From Adiantum capillus-veneris (lineage: Eukaryota > Streptophyta > Polypodiopsida > Polypodiales > Pteridaceae): DNA of 64,000 nt. The stretch lies in assembly GCA_014529385.2 (NCBI GenBank), contig CM043969.1:31598446-31662445 (forward strand), in the 5' to 3' direction. Under the pieces are notes generated by a model. That model was not told the origin of the DNA. It made no database searches and saw only the letters and a list, made by a program, of their open reading frames with translations. The translations under genes and the position numbers were made by a program. Positions 22,467 through 33,199 of the stretch are shown here, piece after piece (position 1 is the stretch's first letter; each line of letters starts with the position of its first letter).

Positions 22467-22624
22467 TGGGAGGTGCCCGCCACTAGGACCTGCTCCAGGA
22501 TAAAGTGATTGAATAACAGCAAGGGTGTCACTGCTAAACTTTGCATCTAGTCACAGCATGTCATAGAGAGACACTTGTTGGAAGGTGTTCTTCAAGACTG
22601 ACTCTGCTGTAAGCTTGTCCTGTT

Positions 22625-23490
22625 CTACCAGTTGTTTCTTGGGTACCTTGATCTTTTGTAGATCGGAAACTGCTTCCCAGAAAGATTCATCAATATCGGA
22701 GAGCAAAGATGCGGATGGGATGGCTTGTTAACAGCTGCGGGCACGGTATCCATTGGTGTGAGACTGTGTGGGGCAGTTGAACTTGTTGGAATGCTAAGAC
22801 CAAGAGCGGCTCTCTGGGCCCGGGTGAGGACGCCCGATAGCTCCTCTGCCAACTGCGACGGCTTATTTTTAGGGGTAACCACGTGGGTAGAAGGGGGCGG
22901 CTGAGAAGCAGTGCTAATTGCTATCAAATTGAGCTTGGGAAAGGCAAACTCAGTCTGGCTTTGACTTGGGTTCGAAGCCGTGGATGCACGAATTTTAGGG
23001 CAATCCTGCCTGTAGTGATCCTTCATATCAGGGCAATGACGGCAGGGAGGGGACCCTTCGAGCAAAGGGCATTTGCTTTGGTAATGACCATATTCCCCGC
23101 ATCTGTAGCACAAAATGGGCCGATTCAATGGACGAGTCGAGCACGAGGTGGTCCTTGCTCCATGGAGTTGGAGGTGGAGGCATAGAAGCTATAAGGTGAG
23201 GAGGGAGCACGGGTGTGATAAAAGCTCTGAGAGGGAAAAGTGCTCTGCATTGGAGGGGCTGACAATAAAGGTGGCATGTGGTGTGGATGGCCACATGGAG
23301 AGACCATGTTGGATGCAGGTGCTTGCCCTTGTTGAAAACTAGGACCAAGACTTTGCTGTATTTGTCGCAACCCCTTGAGCTAGTAGCAATCCTTGTCTTC
23401 ATGCCCCGACTTTTCGCAGAAGTGGCAGTAAACCCGAAGGGGACAGTCCTGTGGAGGGTGTCCCGGAGAGTGACATGAGTTGCACCATAC
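22625..23490 (-). CDS. element N Gag C-terminal region with four zinc-knuckle-like motifs
   Basis: In order on the minus strand: CNSCHSPGHPPQDC (about 23475-23434), CHFCEKSGHEDKDC, CYRCGEYGHYQSKC (about 23107), and CRHCPDMKDHYRQDC. The first three are C-x2-C-x4-H-x4-C; the fourth has five residues before His. A TAG follows the second motif at about 23380, so the frame is broken once there. A Pro/Ser-rich region separates pairs one-two and three-four. These motifs bind retroelement RNA. Four knuckles is more than the one or two usual in gypsy Gag. Confidence 0.7.
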
Positions 23491-23634
23491 CATAGCCTTA
23501 ATCTCTTGCTGAGACCTAAGCTCTTCTAGCTCTCTCTTCATTTGATCCAAAGCGTCGTGATGTGGGGGCTTCTCCTATCTGAGGGATATTGATTTCTCCT
23601 CTTGAAGAGCTCTCTGTATCTTTAGGGCTTCAAG

Positions 23635-24340
23635 TTATCTGCGCAAAGAAGTCAATGGATCAGCAGGACTACTTTCCGAAAACACAGAGGGAGTATCTAT
23701 GTGAGGAGAGTTGTTGAACAGCTTCCTAGCCCCCTCTATCCTAGTAGCAGCTGCGATGAATTCCTCCAGAGTGGCGTCAGGTCGGAGGCTCTCTCGGAGT
23801 TTTTGCTGAGAGGTTTTGGGAAGCGCCTTCTCCACCCACTTCTTAACCATGAATTCACCGGGTTGTTGGGGAAGCTTGGCAACCAGAGACTTGGTTTTGG
23901 TCATAAGCTCTGCAAAAGTCTCCTCTGGCTGGAGCACCATGTTGGCCAACTCATCCAACACTTTTTCTTGGTAGTCGCCTAGCCTGAAAGCTGCACAGAA
24001 CTGTTGTCTTAAGTCTGCCCAAGTTGCAAAATGATTCTCTGCAAACTGGCTGTACCATTTGTCTGCTAAGCCGTCCAAGGTGGATGGAAAAAGTACCAGA
24101 TAAGTATCTTCCCTGTTAAGACCACGTCCTCTACAGAGAGATACGAACCTCCGTGCATGGTCATCCGAGGAGAGTCCTTTGAAGGTGGGGAACTTGATGC
24201 TTACCTTAGCCAACACACTAGCCAACGCCTCCATGGCCCCTTGTTGAGCCTGTTGCTCAATAGCCTGCTGTAGCAGAATAGGAGAGAGCTTTGCTGGAGA
24301 AGGTGATCTGGAGGATATGAAACCGGATGAAGGAATGGGG
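23635..24340 (-). CDS. element N Gag
   Basis: The 199-residue frame from 24234 holds a retrotransposon gag fold: KFPTFKGLSSDDHARRFVSL, STLDGLADKWYSQFAENHFA, TWADLRQQFCAAFRLGDYQE, then FAELMTKTKSLVAKLP. The LADKWY and W-x-x-L-x-x-x-F motifs are standard. Sequence before the Met (to about 24340) may belong to the same protein. A stop at about 23635 separates it from the zinc-knuckle region downstream. Gag would package the element's RNA. Confidence 0.75.
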
Positions 24341-24784
24341 ATGTTGTATGTGGAGGTACGGGTGATGAGGTTAATGGACTTCTACTAGATACCACAGGGC
24401 TTCTTCGATTATAGTGCTTCAGAGGGCTCAGTAGTGCGCTTTGACGCTCAACTGACCGCCTTGTATGTGTCATGCAGTGAACAACACATGTCTAAAAAAG
24501 GACAAGTGAGGATAGTGACTAGATCACTTGGTCTAGGACCAATGACTAGACCGCCTAGTTGGCAGGACGAGGAGGACTGGACCAGAGCGAGGACTAGACC
24601 AGGACCAGGGACGAGGACTAGGACTGGTTGGACCAGGGCGAGAGAGGACCAGACCAACAGACTATCTACGCAGTGTAAGCAAGTGTGCGGAGCCAAGTAA
24701 CAACCGATTAGCTTCACGATTTGTATCTCTACAAGAGTGAGACTTCCTTTGAGGTCCCACCGCGATCGCCAAAATGAGAGGACC

Positions 24785-25331
24785 TGTAGCGCGGATAATA
24801 TGTCGTGCTCTCTATAGTGGGTGGTCCTCAGTGCAATGTGCGTGATGATCTCGCTCAAACAGACTGAACAGAAAGGAAACCATAGACATCAACACAGCTC
24901 ACAAAGACACAACAACAGACTAGAACATATGACTCGACTATCTCAAAGACTGATACAGACTCTCGCGTGGCAGCACACTCAGCTCCAGCCCAGGACTCAC
25001 AGGTACAATGGGGGTGTCGAAGCTCAGATGTGCCGGGATGGTGAAGACGTGCTCTATGTAAAAGACTCACTCTAGACGTCTACGTACAAGCTTAGAGGTG
25101 AAGAAGCTCATCGAATAACCCACCACTACTACTCATATGTACCACCATAAAGAGCCACCAACGGCTCATAAATGTCAGCCATGTGGTGACCTGGCCACGA
25201 GGTCCACTAGACCACCGTCGGTACCCTGCCACGTGTCACTCCCCAACCTAGAGGGTCCGTCCAGTGTGGACCAGCCTAGACCTATCCTGTGAAAGACACT
25301 ATACCGTGAAGGACACTATAGCCCTGCTACA
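24785..25331 (-). repeat. 5' LTR of element N (547 bp)
   Basis: It has TGTAGC/GCTACA ends and is followed by the target duplication TCAGC. Inside the element, the minus strand continues GGTCCTCTCATTTTGGCGAT, which may hold the primer site (TTTTGGCGATCGCGG), but I could not assign a tRNA. Confidence 0.9.
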
Positions 25332-27244
25332 TCAGCTAGCCAAGAATGCTGCATAAGGGAAGTATAGATAATGCGGCGGAAATCGCATCAAAATGAACAT
25401 CCCATAAATTCCAATCATCTTGCATATGGCATCCAGTGGCCAACGGCAGAATGGGGAGGAAAAGCACCAGCATATACTCAAGTACACTCCAAATCTAACG
25501 ATAATGAAGGCCCAACCCAAAGCGTGTTGCTGCCTGAGAGAAAGTGAGCATATTCCCAGTTGAATCCACCACATCATCCACCGTACATATGCCTCGGCCA
25601 AAGAGAAAGTAAGCTTGGCGAGGTGACCAATCAACTAGAGTAAGAGAGAACACCCTACCCAATGAATGCTTTCCAAATGCAATGAATTCCCATCTGTTTG
25701 CTGCCTGCCATGCCAAGAGAGATGATCCATAACAACTTTCCAAAAAGAAACCAAACTAGAGGTGATCGAGCAACCAGGAATATGACTAACCATCTTGCCA
25801 AACACAATCTCCCAAAGGAAAGTCTTCCAATGACCAAAGGCACGAGTGATAACATGCTGACATAGATCTGTAACTGTAATTGTCCATGGTTGAGACTGTT
25901 GTGCCAGAGTAGGCAATAACATAGCCTTCCTTGCCAATGCGTGGCGACGAAGGTACTAAATATTCAGCCCCCCAAGACGCTTGGGAGTGAAAATTTTCTC
26001 CATTGCTAACAAACGGAGGCCTTTCTTATGAGAACTAGCGCGCCACAAGTGAGATACAATACGGACAAAGGCAACGAGAGGCATGAGCGAGGCCACTATA
26101 ACAACGGCCAGTAAAACTGAACATATGTCATCATGATACTTTGGACAATACGAAGTCGAACATGTAACGGTCATGTATCCAATCTCCAATAGTGCAATTT
26201 GGCATTCAATCGTTGCATCATGCATGACCCAATCAACTTCTGGGTATTAGTTACCTGTTTGCCAGCCAATAGGATATCCTAAGTGTCTGACCACCACATG
26301 TGCATCAAGAATTTCGCCCGGCCACAGCAGATGATGCCTGTCACAAGCACCAAGAGGCAAGAGTTTGGATTCCAAAAGTTAACTCTAGAACGTGTTGCCA
26401 AACTGAATATATCCAATGCCTTCATAATCTCTCGCATCATTATGCTACAGACACACCCACGCCTCACAAAGAGTTGTTGATTCAGTTTCATTTATCATTA
26501 TGCTACAGACACACCCAGGCCTCACAAAGAGTTGTTGATTCACTCTCAAACAATAAACGTGTGTCAGCTAAAAGTTCGAGTTGTTGGTACACATGCTTGG
26601 CATTTTCAACATTACCACATAATTGAAACATGTAATGCTTGCCATAATCCTGAATTAAACTCTGCACACGCGCAACAAATCGAATCCAGGTAGTCTCAGG
26701 ATCCAAGATACATTTGGGCAAGCAAAGGGGGAATATTAAATAACATCGTAAATCATCTCACGGAATGCTTCGTGACAAAGATGTGCATTGTTAATATGAA
26801 GCAAATGTTTCTTAGCAAGCGGCTGATCATAGTGTAGTTGCCCAAAGCACAACAACCTCATAACAGGAGCATGATCAAATAAAAGCAAAGAATGGTCAGT
26901 TCTCATTTCGCATATAAACTCATCAAATTGTTGCATGTTGAGAAAATACCACTGATCTAATCTTGCAAGATAAGCAAAATGAGCATTATGCTGAAACGTA
27001 TACCCCGAAATATTGGGATGCAAAAGGGTCCACAAGTGCACTCGTGTATATGTAACAAGATCTGTTCATGCCTATAATTCCATACCCAGCATATGCAAAT
27101 GTCTTGTGGTATTATCTGATACAGCAGGTGCATTGTTAAAATCACCACAAAGCAACACATTTGAAAGCCACGGATAAGACGACATCTCATGCCACAAAAC
27201 AGCTTGTTGTCCCAAGGCCAATTGCGCATAGACCCCACCAAATT
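25332..27244 (-). mobile_element. gamma LINE, endonuclease to RT thumb (5' part of the copy at 19560)
   Basis: Right to left: endonuclease (27230-26740, with a FNNAPAV-type segment and YTFQHNAHFAYLARLDQWYF), linker (26720-26500, CILDPETTWIRFVARVQSL matching 7262-7330), then directly RT thumb sequence (26290-25340, HALARKAMLLPTL). The RT palm with its Asp residues is missing, so the copy is defective. A 58-bp tandem duplication (26438/26496) lies at the deletion point. Element N interrupts it at 25331. Confidence 0.7.
26438..26553 (+). repeat. 58-bp tandem duplication at an RT deletion scar
   Basis: CATTATGCTACAGACACACC starts at 26438 and again at 26496, and both copies run through CACAAAGAGTTGTTGATTCA. 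It lies where the gamma LINE lacks its RT palm. Confidence 0.8.
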
Positions 27245-27700
27245 CTCACCACCACACACACATGAGCATACATCAATAGAGTTCGACGTATTGATTTTCT
27301 GCCATGACTCCAGCGATCAAGGGCATACTTAGCCATAATGAAGCCTAGCACTAAGAAAAGCATTAAATCGGAAAAATTAACACAAAAATGAGGTAGTTGA
27401 AAGGGCATACGCACCACAAGAAGATGGAAAGAATTAGCACAGTATCAACTAGTTGTAACTCGGACGAAAACTTCACAATGTGAAGTCTACATGTCCGCTA
27501 TACGACTAAAAGATATAACCATGAGCTCCATCATGCATAGTATTGACTAAATACCATGACATTCCCACTAACACTGTCAGTGCCCAATAGTGGGTGTAGA
27601 ACTAGGTACTAACGTATGCTCCCGAACACCACACACACCACACACACATACACACGAGCATACATCAACACAGTTCAGCGTACTGAGTTTTTCTGTCAGG
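27245..27700. repeat. tandem repeat R (part of two units)
   Basis: It shares GTCATGACTCCAGCGATCAA, AGGTAGTTGA.AGGGCATA, AACTCGGACGAAAACTTCAC and GTGTAGAACTAGGTACTAAC with 16256-17030. One unit ends near 27412 and the next begins there. The first 17 bases form the right copy of the probable gamma LINE target duplication. Confidence 0.7.
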
Positions 27701-28450
27701 AAATAGCTGCTAGCAAACAGAAGGAGCCCCTAGTGGAATTCTCCGCTGAGTAAGTGAAAAATGTATTTTTGCTACACGAAAACGTGCAGCCAGGGAACTC
27801 TACCAGATGTTCGACTGAGTCCACCGCTTTCCTATTAGCTCCCTCCATAGCTCAACTTCTAAAGCATGTTCTGCTATTTGTCCTACAGCCTCTTTCCTAC
27901 GCCCCAAAAGGAGTTCAACAAAACCAATTTGCAACATTAAAACTTTCATGAAAGAAAAAACTGTGGATTTAACTCACACTTCATCCTTTCTCTCCTTGTA
28001 CCGAGGTAGGAAGAAGCAAACAATAAATGAGATTAAACAAGTCTGATCTCAAACTACCTCTCAGATTGTTTGGCTTTTTACTTGATATGAGAGACCAATA
28101 GAAAATGTGGCATTTTCAAGCAAGAAAATAAGCTTCTTGTCTTCTCCTCATTTCTCTGATTTTTTGGCTAAAGCGCAGTCTTGTTACATAAACAAGTAAA
28201 AGCACTTGGAAATGCGTGACTGGTCTAGGAGAAGCAATACACGGTCTAAAGAGCTTCAATGGCTTTTGAAACATAAACAAAAACACCAACATCACTTATA
28301 CATGGTTAAAGTCAGAATAGTGGATGTACACCAAAGGAAGCTTTTCAGGTTAACGAACGTTCTAGATATGCAAGGATTGGCACACTTTGATTCTTTCAGT
28401 TTATATTTCGAATGCCTCTGGACCAAAAACTGGACTTGGAAAGAACTTAC
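27701..28450. other. intron sequence near the 5' splice site
   Basis: 750 bases with no transposon match inside the window. A short plus-strand open frame (28206-28469) overlaps the true minus-strand exon and has no family motif. Confidence 0.5.
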
Positions 28451-28560
28451 TGATCATCTAGCTGCTTGAGGTGGTTCTGATCTTTTATGCCATCTTCAAT
28501 GCTCATGACAATGACTCCAAGGTTCTCGTATGGTCCTGAGCAGTGAAACTTCACCCTCTC
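28451..28560 (-). CDS. limit dextrinase, antepenultimate exon shown in this window
   Basis: This 110-bp exon starts in phase 0 after an AAACCAG acceptor with ERVKFHCSGPYENLGVIVMS, continues IEDGIKDQNHLKQLDD, and ends CA/GTAAGT, a consensus donor. The motif ERV-x-FH-x-[ST]GP ... GVIVMSIEDG ... QLD is characteristic of plant limit dextrinase just before the YQTVVVIFN segment. Its last two bases (CA) join the first base of the 922-1021 exon to give Gln, so the frame is preserved across a 27.4-kb intron. A (GA)n tract carrying a train of alpha LINEs begins 113 bp to the right, inside the next upstream intron. Earlier exons, including the catalytic GH13 barrel, were not found and must lie outside the window. 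Confidence 0.88.
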
Positions 28561-28670
28561 CTGGTTTAATGAAGAGCTGACCTCATGAGTCACTATCATG
28601 TCTCAGCAATACTTTCACAACTTGATTTCTAATAATTTGTTGTCTACAAAATATTCATAGCAAACTTTGA

Positions 28671-28673
<3 letters not shown>

Positions 28674-28715
<42 letters not shown>
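28674..28715 (+). repeat. (GA)n microsatellite carrying an alpha LINE 3' end
   Basis: About 42 bp of GA directly left of an alpha 3' terminus, 113 bp from the host exon boundary at 28560. Confidence 0.95.
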
Positions 28716-28719
<4 letters not shown>

Positions 28720-29292
28720 GAAATAGAAATGTTATATTAACGTCTTCAAAAGGCCAAAATGACCTATGAGACCAATTAGTTACAAAATAGTGAATCTAAT
28801 ACCATGTCTGGGTACAAAAGAACTAGAAGTGGAACAAAATACTACTACTACTACTACAATCTAAAACTACGTGGGTGTAGCAGCTGATACAATAGGTACC
28901 CGGTAAACTGGATGTAACAGTGTGTGAAACAAAGATGGAAGAAATGGTGAGGATCCATCCTCATCTGCACTCTGGATGTCGAGAGAGTATGGCTCGAATC
29001 TTCTGTTGTAGTCTCCGTCGATGCTGTGTAGCTCCTCTCCTCAGTCGCGGTCGTCTGTATCTCTGTAGCTCCAGTGCTCGGTCGATGAGAGTGCCAGTAG
29101 TGGTCGAATGAGTGTGGGACGAGCTCTGCAGTGGTGGCTGCTCCTCTGGCTGTCCCATATCTAGTGAAAAGAAATCTGTAATGTGTCTCTGGGACTGCCT
29201 CTCTCTAGCTCTCCCCAGTAAAGTGTCTCTATACCTGTGTAACTCAAGTAGATATAGTCCAAGACATCTCTGATCCTCATAACTCATGACCC

Positions 29293-29297
<5 letters not shown>
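28716..29297 (-). mobile_element. alpha LINE, 5'-truncated copy (alpha2)
   Basis: It has the alpha 3' UTR (AACGTCTTCAAAAGGCC, GACCTATGAGACCA) preceded by the C-terminus of ORF2 on the minus strand: YEDQRCLGLYLLELHRYRDT, QSQRHITDFFSLD, TGTLIDRALELQRYR. This parallels 30000-29600 in the full copy. It is truncated at about 29297, directly against the next GA tract, so GA lies on both sides. Confidence 0.85.

Positions 29298-29381
<84 letters not shown>
29298..29381 (+). repeat. (GA)n microsatellite between alpha2 and alpha3
   Basis: About 84 bp of near-pure GA. Its left edge meets the truncated 5' end of one alpha copy and its right edge the 3' end of the next. Confidence 0.95.
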
Positions 29382-29383
<2 letters not shown>

Positions 29384-29576
29384 GAAATGAAATGAAATGT
29401 TATATTAACGTCTTCAAAAGGCCAGAATGACCTATGAGACCAAACTGATACAAAAGTGGTGAATCTGTTACAATGTCTGGGTACCTTAATACTAAAGTAC
29501 TAAGTGTGAAAGTAAATGTGAAAAAACTAAATACAAAGTATTAAATAAACTTCTTAGGAGCATTCTGGGTGTCTAG

Positions 29577-30356
29577 CTAGAATGCTTCTAATCCTTTGTT
29601 GTAGTCTCCTCCGGTGCAGTGTGCTTCTGCATCTTGGTCAAGGTCGTCTCGATTTCCTCTCGATTTCCTAAGCTCAATCGCTCTGTCAATTAGGGTGCCT
29701 TTGGTACGAATGTGGGTACTCCTTTGTGTTGGCTGCTGGCCTCTTGCTTCCCCTTCCACTCCATCTTCTCTCGATCTGAAGAAGTCTGTGATCTGCCTCT
29801 GAGGCCGTAGTGCTCTTTGTCTTCTCATCAGATTATCCTTGTGCCGATGTAGTTCTAGTAGGTACAAGCCTAAGCATCTTTGATCTTGGTATTGCATGAT
29901 TCTATCTAGAGGTCCAAAGCCTTCTTTAAAGAGGCAATGAAAACGCCCACGTATCTCATAGTATACTGTGCAGTGGCATATATAGTGTAATTCTGTCTCC
30001 GGCTCCATTCCGCATAACTTGCAAATTCTGCTCTCAGGTGGGATTCCCCTAAATCTGCCAAATTCAATTTCCAACTGGTGTGAGGATGTACGAATCTGAC
30101 CAATAGCACATCTCAAACCATGAGACAAGTGGGTATCCATGTAACTCGGGCGAATCACAAATCCATCTTCAGATAGTTGTAGGAAGTTTTCTTTGTAGTC
30201 GGCCATCTTCGTGCCCAATTCTTGTGTAGGGTCTACCCATGTCCTCTTACTATCCAACTGTATAAGATCCTGCCGGATGATTTTATTAATCTCCTTTCGT
30301 GTAATTGCCAGTGATGGAGCCTCAAGAGAGTATTGGAAGGGGGGTAATCTTTCCAT
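29577..30356 (-). CDS. alpha LINE ORF2 C-terminal domain with CCHC motif
   Basis: A 259-residue frame. About residues 20-80 carry the region after the RT thumb (LEAPSLAITRKEINKIIRQD, LIQLDSKRTWVDPTQELGTK). At about residues 113-130 lies CKLCGMEPETELHYICHC, C-x2-C-x8-H-x4-C. Then comes YYEIRGRFHCLFKEGFGPLD and a basic tail. LINE proteins use such C-terminal knuckles in RNA or target binding. The frame is separated from the RT by one TGA near 30360-30377 but is otherwise open. Confidence 0.75.
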   Translation of the reverse strand: MERLPPFQYSLEAPSLAITRKEINKIIRQDLIQLDSKRTWVDPTQELGTKMADYKENFLQLSEDGFVIRPSYMDTHLSHGLRCAIGQIRTSSHQLEIEFGRFRGIPPESRICKLCGMEPETELHYICHCTVYYEIRGRFHCLFKEGFGPLDRIMQYQDQRCLGLYLLELHRHKDNLMRRQRALRPQRQITDFFRSREDGVEGEARGQQPTQRSTHIRTKGTLIDRAIELRKSRGNRDDLDQDAEAHCTGGDYNKGLEAF

Positions 30357-30377
30357 ACTGAACCCGTGTCTCTGAAA

Positions 30378-31900
30378 TCACGAGGACAGTTGCGCATACC
30401 AGCATGATGTATCCCCTTTCATTGCCAATTGTCGAGAGGATTCGAGGGCCAGTCTAGTATATCGGCCATTATTTGTATCCCACAAACCATGTATAAAGGA
30501 CACTGATCTGGTAAGAGCTTCAATTTCTATCGGAGGGGTCGCTAGTTCCGCTCGGGTAATCGCGTGTGGTACGGAGGCCTTGGCTCTAATCATTCGGGAA
30601 ATCATAGATACCAAAGGTCTCTCCATTGACTTCCAATTATCCTGATCCACAAATGGTCCCCAAATCTGGACCCCATAAAGCATAGCCGAAGCCACCACAG
30701 TATCAAAGAGCCAAAGTTTTGTTCGTGGTTCCTGAAACTGCACTTGTGAACACATCCTCTCCAACCCTCCCAGGGCTGCAGAGGCTCTGGATAATCTAGC
30801 ATCCGCTTCTTTCTTAAGAGTAAACTTCGGTCGTGCAAATACCACCCCAAGGTATGTGTATGCATCTGTGTACTCTACTGTATCCTGGCCATATGCAAAT
30901 GTAGGTGCCGATCTCCTAACCCACTGCGGTGTGGTGTTAAACACCATAACTTTGGTTTTACCCAAGTTTACAGAGAGTCCACTGTCCTCCGTGAATTTAT
31001 GTAATGCATCTAGCTGCCTCTGCATTCCATCTGGTGATTCTGCTATCAATACAATGTCATCTGCATACAACAACAAAGGGATCCATGACCCTGCAAGTTA
31101 AGCACCTCTGTCACCTTCTCTATCAATGTAATATGATACCTCATCTATGTACATACCAAATAAAGTAGGGGACAGTGGGCATCCCTGCTTTACTCCAACG
31201 GTGCAGTGAACAATGTCGGAATCCCCTTCTGGAGTACGTACATAACCAGTTACTGACCCGTATAAGGCCATGATCCCCCAAATAATCTCTTTGGGGACCC
31301 CTAACTCTTGCATCCTGCACATCAATCTGGCCCTTGGTACTGTATCAAAAGCTTTCCGAAAATCCACAAAGCAACAATACATCCTTCTCCCGTTTGCTCT
31401 TCCTTCCTCAATGATCTAAAGTGGAATAACCCCTTCTGAATCCAGCTTGTCCTGTTGCCCTTATGCCCTCGTTCTCTGCCCATCTACTCAATTTTTGTTC
31501 AAGAATGGATGCGTACAGTCAAGTCAAAGTGTGACCTACCATAATGGTACGGTAGTTCCCGGGTATCATAGGATCCCCTGACTTGAAAATAGGTACGAGA
31601 GTAGATAATTTCCAAGATTCAGGTAATCCTTCACACATGACCCGATTAAACAGACGAGCAAGGACTTCTGAAAGTAGATCCCTGGCATGGATCAGATGTT
31701 CTGCTACTAAACCATCATGATCATATGCTCTTCTTGTCTTCATCTTATCAATGGCTTTTTCCACCATTTCCGTACTAAAGAAAGTAGTAGTAGCAGGGCA
31801 TGGCTCTAGCGGATCTGGTAATGGAGGCTGTCCAGATACCATATATAATGATGTTACATATTGACCCCAGATCTCAGGAGAAGTAATCGTCAGAGGCGGT
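30378..31900 (-). pseudogene. alpha LINE reverse transcriptase (two disruptions)
   Basis: Block order on the minus strand: RRAYDHDGLVAEHL, LPESWKLSTLVPIFKSGDP, then a frameshift around 31400-31520. CCFVDFRKAFDTVPRARLM (31382 onward, with the first catalytic Asp) follows, then GVKQGCPLSPTLFGMYIDEV. A stop at about 31097 precedes LLLYADDIVLIAES with the YADD catalytic pair and LSVNLGKTKVMVFN. Copies alpha4, alpha6 and alpha7 show the same blocks. All catalytic Asp residues are present; only the stop and frameshift prevent synthesis. The enzyme copies LINE RNA at the nicked target. Confidence 0.8.
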
Positions 31901-33190
31901 GAGTGCTCATGAAATAAGCGCCAGGCCTCATGTGAGTCCTGACTCAAGAAGAGCTGATATAAATCCTTCTCCAGTTTGGCTAAAAATGCCCTTTTCTTGC
32001 GACGTACTATATGCCGAAGAGCAATCCGAGACTTCTTATATGTGATGATCCCAAGTGTAGGCTCTTTCTGGACCTGGGTTCTCGTCTCTCTGCATTCCTC
32101 GTCATACCAACTGTTTTGAGGCATGTTCCCAGATCCTCTCTTCTGATCAGGTTGAGTATGTGGGTATGCCTCTTGTGCTGCTCCATGTAGTATCTCTGTT
32201 AATTGAGAAGTAATCTCCTCTACAGTATATACTGGCTCGGCTGTCCACATCCTATTATAGATCTTATCCACATAGACTGAATCAGTTTCTGGCGTGAAAG
32301 TATATCTTGTGTGTGTCTTCTTCCTTTGTACTTGAGAGGCATTGTAATGGAAGGAGATTGATAAGGTCAATAGAGCATGATCCACTGTAATCCCAACCGG
32401 TCTGGGTCCCACCTTAAATTCCTTGATACTAGAAATAAAGCTTGGTGAAGTCATGACATAATCCACTGTACTGGCCCCATGCGTGTGTGGGAAGCATGTG
32501 AATCCCCCAGATAACGGGAAATTCTCTAGACCATTAAGTATGGCCAAACCTTGTATAGTTTCCATCTCCATGAGATGTCTCCCATATTCAGTGTGTTCTT
32601 TATCCTGTGAGTTTCTAGTAAGCCCCCTCTGTGATAAATCCACTTCTATGAGCATTTCCCCAGAAGTATTATAGAATACTGCTTGAGAGTTGGCTGTTCT
32701 GGCATTAAAGTCTCCTAAGAGAACGATGTCTCCATCTCTAGAGAACTCCCATATATCATTATTCAATATGGAGAAAGGGGATTGTCCTTTAGGTGAGGAG
32801 TAGACTGGGTACTCGGAGGGAAGTAGCATATAGCGATATATAGAAATCTACCTGTCTCCGCTCTCATTCTCACCCACATATACCTTGCTTGCTCATCTTT
32901 CCTGATAATCTGTAGTAGTGGTTTCAGCTCCTTCTTAAATAAGACTGCTACTCCTCCTGAACCCCGGCTACCTTGTAGAGATCTCTTGTCTGGTCGACCA
33001 GCTGTTTCCCATAAATAACCCTTCACATGTGGCATACGCTGTCCCGGTATATGGTGTATCTCTGAGTAGAAAACTATGTCTCTGTCCCTAAAGCTGTCTT
33101 CAAAGGCACCTACATCTAGCCTATATGATCCATTACAATTCCACGTTGCTATCCGGAGCGTCGCCCCATATGTCTCGCACCGTCATGCTG
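31900..33190 (-). pseudogene. alpha LINE apurinic endonuclease-like domain and linker, one frameshift
   Basis: Minus-strand motifs in order: ATLRIATWNCNGSYRLD (catalytic Asn), DIVFYSEIHHIPG (Glu), GSGGVAVLFKKEL, YIAICYFPPS, a frameshift near 32830, then GDIVLLGDFNARTANSQ (GDFN), STVDYVMTS, and VDHALLTLSISF in place of the usual SDH motif. Residues expected for target nicking are visible. This domain would be the natural candidate for recognising GA/TC repeats. The 436-codon frame from 32829 continues without a stop into the RT N-terminus. Confidence 0.78.
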
Positions 33191-33199
33191 AGCGCTTTT

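Larger units (their letters stand above)
20226..25331 (-). mobile_element. complete non-autonomous LTR retrotransposon (element N: gag-protease, no RT/integrase)
   Basis: The LTRs begin and end TGTAGC...GCTACA. They are 436 bp (20226-20661) and 547 bp (24785-25331). The host bases TCAGC occur on both sides (20221-20225 and 25332-25336), a perfect 5-bp target duplication. The roughly 4.1-kb interior encodes, on the minus strand, gag, four zinc-knuckle-like motifs and an aspartic protease-like domain, followed by G/C-rich minisatellite. No RT, RNase H or integrase motif was found in any frame, so it would need enzymes from a helper. It sits inside a gamma LINE, so it is younger than that LINE. 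Confidence 0.9.
1022..28450 (-). other. giant (27,429 bp) intron of the limit dextrinase gene, filled with nested retrotransposons
   Basis: It is bounded by GTAAGT at 28445-28450 and by CTGTAG at 1022-1027, both on the minus strand. The flanking exons join in frame within a conserved protein motif. About 1.1 kb at the left and about 0.75 kb at the right carry no recognised transposon. Much of the rest is LINE and LTR-retrotransposon sequence in both orientations. The splice sites and protein continuity are seen in the sequence; that the intron is actually spliced is inferred. Confidence 0.8.

Noticed and set aside
28674-28715. GA tracts as LINE-encoded tails comparable to poly(A)
   Set aside because: Sister LTRs without a LINE carry the same GA tract, so at least two tracts existed before insertion. 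A contribution of the LINE to tract length remains possible.
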